In this document: positions 54,464-64,000 of the stretch, in pieces
How positions within the stretch are numbered: position 1 is the stretch's first letter
Layout of the letters: every line of letters begins with the position of its first letter
Assembly: GCA_034440615.1 (NCBI GenBank)
Contig: JAOTOM010005097.1
Span: 248,001-312,000, forward strand
DNA length: 64,000 nucleotides
DNA from: Ashinkailepas kermadecensis
Lineage: Eukaryota; Arthropoda; Thecostraca; Neolepadidae
Direction: 5' to 3'
Position numbers and translations under genes: made by a program
Notes under the pieces: model-generated
Database searches by the model: none
The model's input: only the letters and a program-made list of their open reading frames with translations
Told to the model about the DNA's origin: nothing

Positions 54464-55622
54464 AATGTTGCGACTTTAGGGGAGGTCAAACACGCCAAAT
54501 GTCCATGAATCGTTTGTTTTTGGGGTGGCTACCATAGAATGTGCTGAGTGCCTTACGTAGATTGCGTATAACGCGCCTTTGCACATGAAACGCATGGTTT
54601 TGAGCAGCATTGCTATGTACAGGTCGTCTCTTGACACGCCAACATGCCGGTGGTCTCTCAGCAGACCAGATGAGCTAATTGGCCACGGGTAGTCAGGATG
54701 GTGTCTGCGATCTCGGATTGGTTGCAGCGCCTGGCGCTCATAATTTGATAAATCAAACAACTGATGTGTGGGTGTTTTGAGCACGTTTCTGTTCATTTGC
54801 CACGCATACATTCAGCAGAATTACATATAGTTCGTCCGATGGGATATGTTTTGTTCTCGCAGTGTTCCATGGGAGTGCCAAAGAGCACCAGCTCCGCCGC
54901 AGGAGGGATGCGCCGGGTGGATCTATATATGGTGGCGTTAATCACCACGCTGCTAGATGTTGCGAGTGAACACTGAACCGCAAAACCGTGGCACACTCCT
55001 CTCACAAGTCCGTCTTGCCCGCATGTATTGCCCAGTAATGTATTGCCCAGTAATGATGCCCGGTGTCGGATCTGTCGCTGGCCAGTCATCAGCAGCACCA
55101 CACGAAGCTTCCGCCGACATTGTTCCGAGACGGTCTCTTGTCGCCATCACCATCAGCATGCCGCACCGCGTGTCAAGGACGACCGCACGGCAGACAATGC
55201 ATATTCTCGAACGTCACACGCGAGTCTAAATGCAAACGAGTCCAGGCGGAAGCACCGACACCTGCGCTTCACCCGTCCCAGAAGACGTGCCATCCGTCTG
55301 TCTCCAAGTGTGCCGTTTGCCGACCCGACCAGACCCAGCCAGACCACGCCCGGAGGAGAGTACACAGCCAGCTGCGGCGATGTTTGCCTAGGCTGTGGCG
55401 GTATTGCGGCCGCACTGCGTCAATGGCGGTGCGGCCGCACCTGCCGACCGTGTGTGGCCCGGGTATGAAGAAGCCGCCCCCGGGCACGGTAAATGCCAGC
55501 CATCTCGAGCGGCCAACGAGCCGCCGGCAAGTGATACAATCGCGTGCCGGGCGCGTCGTCACGCGACAACCGTACGCTTCGTGAGAGGGGCGCACAGTGT
55601 CGGTGGTGACGGTCGGGTGACG
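54464..55622. other. Unannotated stretch
   Basis: A small duplication of TATTGCCCAGTAATG lies at 55026-55053. ORFs up to 173 codons on both strands are unrecognised. Confidence 0.4.
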
Positions 55623-55765
55623 GTCTCCCGACAGCGCCGAGCGTGACTCGCTCACGGTCTCCCGACAGGGTGAGCGCAGGGGCGACAAGCGCGCCCTCTG
55701 AATTGTGAGGTGGCGGTCTCCCGACAGGGTGGTCACAGGGGCGACAGCGCCCTCTGAATTGTGAT
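55623..55765. repeat. Repeat of about 56-60 bp
   Basis: GTCTCCCGACAGGGTG and GCGCCCTCTGAATTGTGA each recur, two to three units. Directly precedes the 60-bp array. Confidence 0.85.
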
Positions 55766-56080
55766 GTGGTGGTTCCCGTGAGGGTGCCCGAGTGAGCGGT
55801 AGGGTCTGGAGATGCGCCAGCATGGGATGATGGTTCCCGTGAGGGTGCCCGAGTGAGCGGTAGGGTCTGGAGGTGCGCCAGCATGGGATGATGGTTCCCG
55901 TGAGGGTTCGCGAGTGAGTGGTGGTGGTCTCAGGTGTCGCAGCATGGGATGGTGGTTCCCGTGAGGGTGCACGAGTGAATGGTAATTTCCTCAGTTGTGG
56001 CAGCATGGTATGTTGGTTCCCGTGAGGGTGCACGAGTGAATGGTGATGGCCTTAGGTGAGGCAGCATGTGATGCTTGTCT
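55766..56080. repeat. 60-bp minisatellite, 5 units
   Basis: GGTTCCCGTGAGGGT lies at 55771, 55833, 55893, 55953 and 56014. It is accompanied by GAGTGAGCGGTAGGGTCTGG and CAGCATGGGATGATGG. Left units are most alike; right units are degenerate. Confidence 0.92.
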
Positions 56081-57284
56081 CGTAAGGACTAAGATGAAGA
56101 GATGATGGTCTCGTAATCCCACGGCCAGTTGGTGTCGGCTCGACGGCACGGCGAACGCTTTGAAGTAGGTGAAATATTTGCGGCAGCCGACAGAGAAACA
56201 GAAGCAGACAAACAAGTAGACCGACCGACCGGAGTAGACCGACCGGTGTTAGATGTGAACGGGAAACGTATCGCTTAAAAAAAACCAGCCCAATTAAATA
56301 GTTAATTATTCAGAATAACATATTAATGCATAATCAAGTAATTAGAGTTAGCCCGAAGGTGTTGGTACAGTGATTACGCCAATGATCCATGACACTACCT
56401 TTCTGGTACTATGATGAATCAATTCCGGTACCCTGGTGGAAAACGTCCGATACGTTGGTGAGATCTTCCGGTACCCCGGCAAAGCACTTTCTGTCCCCTG
56501 GCGGAACGCTTCCGGTACTGCGGTAGAACATGATGGAGATCTACGGAGGATTATTCAGCACAAGGTTGATTGCTTATTCTCCCAATGCATCAGATTCAAA
56601 TATCAACGAATATGAAGTTTGAGTTAATGCTGACTGAGGAACATCGATACAAACAAGACATAGTTCAGTGGAAATCACCATAAAGTGGGTGCTCCCGCTC
56701 AGAAACGGTCGCGTGTTTGCGCGCCATTCAGGTACGGTTTTAATCGTGTCCTCGGCACGCAACTCTACGTATTCGACGGCGCGGCACAATGAGCATCAGA
56801 TGCGTATCGAGCTGGCATGCACGGGGGAGGTGATGCAGACTAAATACTCACTCCTCTCTGGCCCCGGTGTCCCCTGGTGGCAAGGTATTGACTTTGTAGC
56901 AGTCGCGTGGTGTCATACAATTGCTTAACACACGCAGCCACATGCACAGACGAATGCTATCGCTCGCTCGCGATTGCGATCGATGTTGGGAATGTCTTCT
57001 GTATTAATAAGACATGGAGTTAATCGTAGACTGCCGGAACTGCTAAGTTGCCGGGGAAAAACGAACGCTGTCGCAGTCATACAAGGGCTCCGTCTTTCTC
57101 CGGCCGTCTCGTATTGCAGTATCGACCAATAGACGAGTTGTGGCTCTGTGTACCAATGATTCAAGTTCTTGTCTATGTTGGTCTTGGGACCAAAGGTGAC
57201 TGCAGTCGGGCAATTCGGGATGGCCAGAATTGCTGGTATGTTAGAGAAGCTTGTGACATGTGGAATGCAATTGCCTTCATACAC
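56081..57284. other. Unannotated stretch
   Basis: A loose repeat with TTCCGGTACCCTGGTGG occurs at 56430-56525. Otherwise nothing recognised. Confidence 0.4.
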
Positions 57285-57336
57285 AGTGACAAGTACAACA
57301 TAGTTGTACTTGTCACTACAACTATGTTGTAGTGAC
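57285..57336. repeat. Two overlapping perfect hairpins
   Basis: Hairpin 1 is 57285-57317: 15-bp stem (GTGACAAGTACAAC on one side), loop ATA. Hairpin 2 is 57312-57336: 11-bp stem (GTCACTACAAC), loop TAT. They share GTCAC (57312-57316), so only one can form fully at a time. Confidence 0.9.
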
Positions 57337-57836
57337 TACGACGATCAAACAAATTAAGGAAGGTAGTTTCTGCACGTGTCTTTGAAATCTAGTACACAAT
57401 TGCGTTGGCTCAGTAACGTTACTCAGGCTATTTGACTTCGAGCGAGGAACAATGCTTGCCTAAAATCAGGCAAGCGTATTTCGACGTTAGAGCTGTCCTG
57501 ATCCGCAGTTACCTGAACATTCGTGAATGTTGGTTCTAAGTCTTATTTAGTCCAACATGATTATTTAGCAGTCTGATGTCCGAGGATTGAAAGCTTCTTC
57601 GACCTGCACCTTCTTCATTGCATCCGGGCTCCATGATCTTTTTTATGTACTAAGTTGGATAATAATACAATAAAAATACCTTATTTTACAATGCCTTCAC
57701 TTCTAACTTACCAGAGCACCGTGGCGGGTGCACATCACCCCTCACCCCCCCCTTCCTCCTCCCCAACACCCGTCAGTGCTTGGTAGCGGCCAAGCCAGTG
57801 CAGGTCTTGCGGTCTTGGGGAGCCCCGCAGCACCAC
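57337..57836. other. Unannotated stretch
   Basis: No feature recognised. Confidence 0.4.
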
Positions 57837-58132
57837 TCACGCCCAACAGTTGCCACATCAGGGAGCACCGCTGCACCACTCACGCCCAACAGTTGACACA
57901 TCAAGGGAGCACCGCAGCACCACTCACGCCCAACAGTTGCCACATCAGGGAGCACCGCTGCACCACTCACGCCCAACAGTTGACACATCAGGGAGCCCCG
58001 CAGCACCACTCACGCCCAACAGTTGCCACATCAGGGAGCACCGCTGCACCACTCACGCCCAACAGTTGACACATCAGGGAGCCCCGCAGCACCACTCACG
58101 CCCAACAGTTGCCACATCAAGGGAGCACAGCT
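57837..58132. repeat. 43-bp minisatellite with dimeric order
   Basis: GCCCAACAGTTG lies at 57841, 57884, 57928, 57971 and onward. Units alternate GCCACATCAGGGAGCACCGC with GACACATCAGGGAGCCCCGC, so the higher-order unit is about 86 bp. The last unit ends GGGAGCACAGCTGCA, like the 59-kb array. Confidence 0.93.
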
Positions 58133-59257
58133 GCAAACCGCCACCTACAACCAGGGGTTCCGCTACGGATTTCAAGCTGGGAGGGGGGGGGCTGGTTCAC
58201 TTGATCTCTGACAACACGCACGCACGCACGCCCATGCCCGAGTTCCGACCGCCCCTCGCCCTTCAGCCGCCCATCGCCTTCAGCCACCCCTTGGAGGATC
58301 TAAAAATTCCCCCCCCCCCCCGAGAAAAGTGGCGCTTCTCGTGATAAATTTGCCTCCCATCGAAATTACTGGATCTGACTCTGTCAGGTAAATTCTATGT
58401 TGGTTTCCACCTTGTGAAAAATGTGGCAGAAATCAATTTTAGCCACTTACCCGAATATGGCTTAGGCAAAACGAAAAAAAAACGGTTTAAAACATCGCGC
58501 TTTCTCCACCAGAAGGTACCGATCTCTCGCCATTTTTTTTCCCAGGTAGACATACGCGAAAAGTATTAAGCTGCCGACAGATCACAGAACGTAGGTGCTG
58601 CAGCATTCCTAAATGTCCACGCTGTGGGAAAGTGGTAGGCTATTTTGAACGTTAGTTTCCAATCTGATATCGTTAGTTTCTACGGTGCCTATTGGAATTT
58701 CTAAAAATTGGATCTCTCGAGAATCGGCATTGCATTTGTGCGAAACCAGCGTTTCGGGATCAATGGAATGCGAATTCAACGGAGCGCAACGCATCATTCT
58801 GGGCCAGTGGAATTAGTTTGAGCACGCTTGAGAATACCTGAGCGTAAGCTTTGCTCTGGAACTCTTTGCCCTGGTTTCGGGAGTGGAAACATTCCAACCA
58901 TAGAAAACACACCGTACATTCGAACTCAGTTTACGGTGATGCTGAGAGCGCGTTTTGACCGATCATGCGACGTTGAGGTCTACGGGGCCGCATTATTGCA
59001 CTGTACCGGCCATTTGGCTCCTTCAAATCTCGCTGACAGCAGCACTGGCAGCTAGATCCGAACGCGGTGATGAGGAACACCTGACGCCTTTCACACCATG
59101 TCGTGTGGCTCTTCATGCCATGCCGTTCTGGCCCAGCCGGAAAACGCTTTCACGACATGTTTGACCAATCAGAAAGGAAGAACATGCATCCCTTCATAAA
59201 CATTGCCGTCGGAATGTTGGGGGGAGGATAAACCGCCCCCCCCCCCCGTCCTGTGTA
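58133..59257. other. Unannotated spacer
   Basis: G-run at 58180-58190, C-runs at 58310-58321 and about 59237-59248. No gene recognised. Confidence 0.4.
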
Positions 59258-59998
59258 CAACAGTTGCCACATTGACGGAACACAGCTGCATAGCCGACAA
59301 CTGCCACATTAACGGAACACAGCTACATAGCCGACAACTGCCACATTAACGGAACACAGCTGCATAGCCGACAACTGCCACATTAACGGAACACAGCTGC
59401 ATAGCCGACAACTGCCACATTACGGAACACAGCTGCATAGCCGACAACTGCCACATTAACGGAACACAGCTGCATAGCCGACAACTGTCACATTAACGGA
59501 ACACAGCTGCATAGCCGACAACTGCCACATTAACGGAACACAGCTGCATAGCCGACAACTGCCACATTAACGGAACACAGCTACATAGCCGAAAACTGCC
59601 ACATTAACGGAACACAGCTGCATAGCCGACAACTGCCACATTAACGGAACACAGCTGCATAGCCGACAACTGCCACATTAACGGAACACAGCTGCATAGC
59701 CGACAACTGCCACATTAACGGAACACAGCTGCATAGCCGACAACTGCCACATCAACGGAACACAGCTGCATAGCCGACAACTGCCACATTAACGGAACAC
59801 AGCTGCATAGCCGATACTGCCACATTAACGGAACACAGCTGCATAGCCGACAACTGCCACATTAACCGAACACAGCTGCATAGCCGACAACTGCCACATT
59901 AACGGAACACAACTACATAGCCGACAACTGCCACATTAACGGAACACAGCTGCATAGCCGACAACTGCCACATTAACGGAACACAGCTGCAAAACTGA
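59258..59998. repeat. 37-bp minisatellite, about 20 units
   Basis: CACATTAACGGAACACAGCT then GCATAGCCGACAACTGC repeats every 37 bp. Rare variants: GCTACATAG (three units), GAAAACTG, one deletion (CATTACGG at about 59420) and one GCCGATACTG (59810). Stops occur in plus frames. Confidence 0.96.
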
Positions 59999-60640
59999 CG
60001 ACAGCAACTGCCACGTACAGCCGATCTATATCAAGGCTGTCATTCTTGGAGGCCTTCTTCTCCGCATAACTAGCAACACACACTCCAGCACTTGAGGTGT
60101 GACGGATCCGCTGTCATACGTTGAGAATCGCCACGGTCAAGCGCCCGTTCCTGTTTGGTCAGCTCTGCGGGCCGTGCCGACGGCTGCAGCTGGGCCGCCG
60201 CGGTGGTCGGGCACCGCATTTATCAGCCGCCTCAATCGCAGACCGGTCGCCGCGACCTCATCACATGTAAATCACCGGCGTCCGCGTGGTGTCCGCGAGC
60301 TCCGCGGCACCGCCGCCCGGTGCAGGCCACGTCGTCCGCCCGCGGCAGCCGGCGTTGACGGTAGCCGCGCACGGTAGCCGGCGCGTCTACAGTGGCGCCG
60401 CCTGCCGGAGCATCAGCCGGCGGCACAGCATCCGCGCCCCGGCGCCGTGCCAGCGCGCGCGGGCGCACTTCACGAAGGCACGGGCCGCGCCGGTGGCAAG
60501 TCTGGTCATTGCTGGTCGGGCCGACGCCGATGGTGGACCGATATGGGCCGAGCTGAGTGATCATCGCCAGTGGTACAGCGCCGACGCGCGTCTGCACCGT
60601 GGCAGGAGAGGTGGGTCGGGGCTCCGGCGGCCGGGGAAGG
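59999..60640. other. GC-rich stretch
   Basis: CpG-dense at 60140-60520 and open in several frames. No domain recognised. Confidence 0.35.
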
Positions 60641-61075
60641 GGGCGGGGTGAGGAGAGGAGAGGAAATGAGCGGAGAGGAGGGGAAGGAATGGAGAGGAGG
60701 TGACAGAACGGGACAGAACAAGACAGGACAGGACAGGGCCAGGACAGGAAAGAAGATAAGACGAGGGGGATGCAGACACATATACAGAGGAGACAAGAAG
60801 CGAAACGAGATGGGACACAACGAGGAGACAGGAGACAAGATGCACACGAGAGGAGGGGAGAGAGAGGAGACAAGATACACATGAGAGGAATGGAGGGAGC
60901 AGACAAGACGGGGGAAGGAGAGAGCTTTGAATAAGAGTGTGAGCAGAGAGCGCAAATGTGAGACAGATGAGACGGGAATCAAGAGGGAAGAGCGGGCGGG
61001 ACAGAGCAGAAGGCATAAGCGAAAGAGAGGGGAAGGGAGAGACTCAGGCAGAGAGTAGAACGACAAGCTGATAGA
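60641..61075. repeat. Long polypurine tract
   Basis: The plus strand is almost entirely A and G with few C or T interruptions (GGAGAGGAGAGGAAATGAGC, GACAGAACGGGACAGAACAA). Such tracts can form triplex (H-DNA). The complementary Pro/Leu/Ser-rich ORFs (151-224 codons) are artefacts. Confidence 0.85.
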
Positions 61076-61250
61076 AGCCAGACAACAGCCAATGGCAACG
61101 AATTAACAAAACAAGTAACACGCAATCGATGGAGCGCCGTCCGACGAAATGGATCCTGACGACTGGGGTCCTCTGGGGCCGTTGTCAATAACCAATCGGC
61201 GTTCTTTTGGACGGCAGCAGCTGGCCGTTGTTAGCCTATCATCTTGGCGG
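61076..61250. other. Short unannotated spacer
   Basis: No feature recognised. Confidence 0.4.
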
Positions 61251-62801
61251 GACCACGATGAGATACAGGCGGGCCGCAGCCGACCAGTCGTGTTAGGTGG
61301 CGCACCACCACGATGAGATACAGGCGGGCCGCAGCCGACCAGTCGTGTTAGGTGGCGCACCACCACGATGAGATACAGGCGGGCCGCAGCCGACCAGTCG
61401 TGTTAGGTGGCGCACCACCACGATGAGATACAGGCGGGCCGCAGCCGACCAGTCGTGTTAGGTGGCGCACCACCACGATGAGATACAGGCGGGCCGCAGC
61501 CGACCAGTCGTGTTAGGTGGCGCACCACCACGATGAGATACAGGCGGGCCGCAGCCGACCAGTCGTGTTAGGTGGCGCACCACCACGATGAGATACAGGC
61601 GGGCCGCAGCCGACCAGTCGTGTTAGGTGGCGCACCACCACGATGAGATACAGGCGGGCCGCAGCCGACCAGTCGTGTTAGGTGGCGCACCACCACGATG
61701 AGATACAGGCGGGCCGCAGCCGACCAGTCGTGTTAGGTGGCGCACCACCACGATGAGATACAGGCGGGCCGCAGCCGACCAGTCGTGTTAGGTGGCGCAC
61801 CACCACGATGAGATACAGGCGGGCCGCAGCCGACCAGTCGTGTTAGGTGGCGCACCACCACGATGAGATACAGGCGGGCCGCAGCCGACCAGTCGTGTTA
61901 GGTGGCGCACCACCACGATGAGATACAGGCGGGCCGCAGCCGACCAGTCGTGTTAGGTGGCGCACCACCACGATGAGATACAGGCGGGCCGCAGCCGACC
62001 AGTCGTGTTAGGTGGCGCACCACCACGATGAGATACAGGCGGGCCGCAGCCGACCAATCGTGTTAGGTGGCGCACCACCACGATGAGATACAGGCGGGCC
62101 GCAGCCGACCAGTCGTGTTAGGTGGCGCACCACCACGATGAGATACAGGCGGGCCGCAGCCGACCAGTCGTGTTAGGTGGCGCACCACCACGATGAGATA
62201 CAGGCGGGCCGCAGCCGACCAGTCGTGTTAGGTGGCGCACCACCACGATGAGATACAGGCGGGCCGCAGCCGACCAGTCGTGTTAGGTGGCGCACCACCA
62301 CGATGAGATACAGGCGGGCCGCAGCCGACCAGTCGTGTTAGGTGGCGCACCACCACGATGAGATACAGGCGGGCCGCAGCCGACCAGTCGTGTTAGGTGG
62401 CGCACCACCACGATGAGATACAGGCGGGCCGCAGCCGACCAGTCGTGTTAGGTGGCGCACCACCACGATGAGATACAGGCGGGCCGCAGCCGACCAGTCG
62501 TGTTAGGTGGCGCACCACCACGATGAGATACAGGCGGGCCGCAGCCGACCAGTCGTGTTAGGTGGCGCACCACCACGATGAGATACAGGCGGGCCGCAGC
62601 CGACCAGTCGTGTTAGGTGGCGCACCACCACGATGAGATACAGGCGGGCCGCAGCCGACCAGTCGTGTTAGGTGGCGCACCACCACGATGAGATACAGGC
62701 GGGCCGCAGCCGACCAGTCGTGTTAGGTGGCGCACCACCACGATGAGATACAGGCGGGCCGCAGCCGACCAGTCGTGTTAGGTGGCGCACCACCACGATG
62801 A
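61251..62801. repeat. 55-bp satellite, about 28 near-identical units
   Basis: The unit runs ACCACGATGAGATACAGGCG, GGCCGCAGCCGACCAGTCGT, GTTAGGTGGCGCACC, at exactly 55 bp (61261, 61316 and onward). By eye the only internal difference is a G-to-A change at 62057. This uniformity means very recent amplification or gene conversion, or an assembly-expanded repeat. Confidence 0.97.
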
Positions 62802-62867
62802 TAGAGTCGCCTGCCCGATCCATCACCGCCGTGCCAACCCGTAATTCACCCCTGATTGCCGGCGATC

Positions 62868-63112
62868 GTCCGATGTAGTGTAGCAGCCCCGCCTTTGCGA
62901 CGTAGTGTAGCAGCCCCGCCTTTATGACGTAGTGTAGCAGCCCGGCCATTGCGACGTAATGTAGCAGCCCCGCCTTTACGATGTGGTGTAGCAGCCCCAC
63001 CTTTACGATGTAGTGTAACAGCCCCACCTTTACGATGTAGTGTAGCAGCCCCACCTTTACGATGTAGTGTAGCAGCCCCGCCTTTACGACGTAGTGTAGC
63101 AGCTCCGCCTTC
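62868..63112 (-). repeat. 30-bp minisatellite, 8 units
   Basis: GTAGTGTAGCAGCCCCGCCT then TTACGAC/TTACGATG repeats every 30 bp. On the minus strand it reads as a 10-residue repeat (LLHYIVKVG-like) for 8 copies. This is a property of the period, not evidence of a gene. Confidence 0.94.
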
Positions 63113-63640
63113 TCGGTGAAGCCGGTCGGCCGGTTGGATGATGTTGGGTGACGAGGCTGTCTCCGTTCTGGTGCCAATGTGGTGCCGGTGCACTGACATA
63201 TGTGGCGAGACCTTATTGACAGATGTGGTGACAGATGTGGCGAAAGCTTGCTGGCAATGAGATGGCAGGGCTCAGCGGCGGCGTGATGCCGTTTGTGGCT
63301 AGTGTTGGTGACAGATGCGATGTTGGTGCGACGGTTCGGTGGTGTTCGGTGGTAAGTTCGGTGGCTTTGCGACAAGGTAGTGATGGTGTGGCGAGGCTAT
63401 TGTGATTGTGTGGTGGAGACATGGCGAAGCTTTAGTGATGCTATGGTAGTGACGTGGCAGGAGTTTGATGATGATGGTGTGGTGGTGACGTGGCAGGACT
63501 TTAGTGATGTTATGGTGGTGAAGTGATGAGGCCTTCGTAATGTCGTAGTGATGTGGCAAAGCTTCAGTGATGCTGTGGTGGTGACCTGACGCAGTTTACC
63601 GATGGTGTGGTGCAGGGGTGTTGTTTTTATGTACTTTTGA
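63113..63640. repeat. Degenerate GTGGTGA / GATG-rich repeat
   Basis: ATGGTGTGGTGGTGACGTGG and related phrases recur with irregular spacing (20-50 bp). An old, decayed tandem repeat. Confidence 0.6.
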
Positions 63641-64000
63641 GGGGGAAGTGTTCCCTCAATATTGGCTTTGTCCCACCTCTCAATAATTTCAACCTTTAAC
63701 ATGGGACACTATGGAGTATCCCCCCAATCCATTTTGGTCTGCCCATTGCCTTCATGCATTCCCCCCCAAAAAAAAAACAGGAATTAACACCCATCCAGTG
63801 AACTCAGGGAAAAAACTGGCCAGAAATGCATTTCTCGACTATTTATTTATGTCACATGTGTGGCGCCATTGCGTCAGCAAATGCTTGAAGCACACCAGGT
63901 CACACTTTTTAGGATTTTTGTTCTCACAAGACTTGATATATTAACAACTCCATGAACATTGACAACATTACATGCGGCAAAAAAACCGATGCACATGTAC
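63641..64000. other. Right-edge sequence, possible transposon-end fragment
   Basis: 63620-63810 shares an ordered series of short blocks with 45395-45590 (ACTTTTG-GGGG, CCCAATCCATTTTG-like, TTCATGCATTCCCCCC, ACACCCATCCAGTG). It is probably a dispersed repeat. Nothing else recognised to the window edge. Confidence 0.35.

Noticed and set aside
60232..61066. Pro/Leu/Ser-rich minus ORFs of 151-224 codons
   Set aside because: Complement of the polypurine tract; no stops because the strand is pyrimidine-only.
62668..63375. 235-codon minus-strand ORF with LLHYIVKVG repeats
   Set aside because: Translation of a 30-bp minisatellite joined to the 55-bp satellite; the repeat period explains the open frame.

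Overview
This window looks like nuclear DNA from a metazoan, most likely an invertebrate. It has no bacterial-style gene packing. It holds broken retrotransposon coding sequence, tRNA-derived SINEs, a hAT-type DNA transposon and an exceptional amount of minisatellite and satellite DNA. I cannot fix the taxon; a repeat-rich marine invertebrate (a crustacean, for example) would fit, but that is a guess. Only one stretch looks like a possible host protein-coding exon: minus strand, 29896-30507.

Layout. 1-4.9 kb: an 81-bp array, then a 38-bp array split by a CR1-like LINE, then a 34-bp array. 7.4-15.8 kb: a 34-bp array and two more copies of the same CR1-like family, one carrying a hAT element that itself carries a smaller hAT element. 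17-20 kb: 43-bp, 22-bp and other short arrays. 20.7-22 kb: a LINE endonuclease relic, followed by a cluster of CRE-type palindromes. 23.1-25.1 kb: the 3' part of a Penelope-like element with a GIY-YIG region and a hammerhead-like motif, between degenerate direct repeats. 25.7 kb: a SINE with a perfect 14-bp target-site duplication. 27.3-28.5 kb: a CpG-rich, promoter-like stretch. 29.7-31.1 kb: the candidate exon, with a tandem array on each side.

33-37.8 kb is a nearly continuous block of 27-, 32-, 16- and 75-bp arrays. 39.2-41.2 kb is a long inverted repeat enclosing a 78-bp and a 36-bp array. 42.9-48.3 kb has further arrays and a LINE RNase H relic. 49-51 kb has LINE RT relics, one interrupted by a SINE. 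54.3 kb has a second type of SINE with a perfect 16-bp target-site duplication. 55.6-63.1 kb has more arrays, including about 28 almost identical 55-bp units.

No operon or pathway is present. The interest lies in how the repeats and mobile elements are nested, and in arrays whose units carry splice-site-like sequences beside the only plausible exon. Most long open frames here are artefacts of stop-free tandem repeats. All similarity and identity judgements were made by eye.
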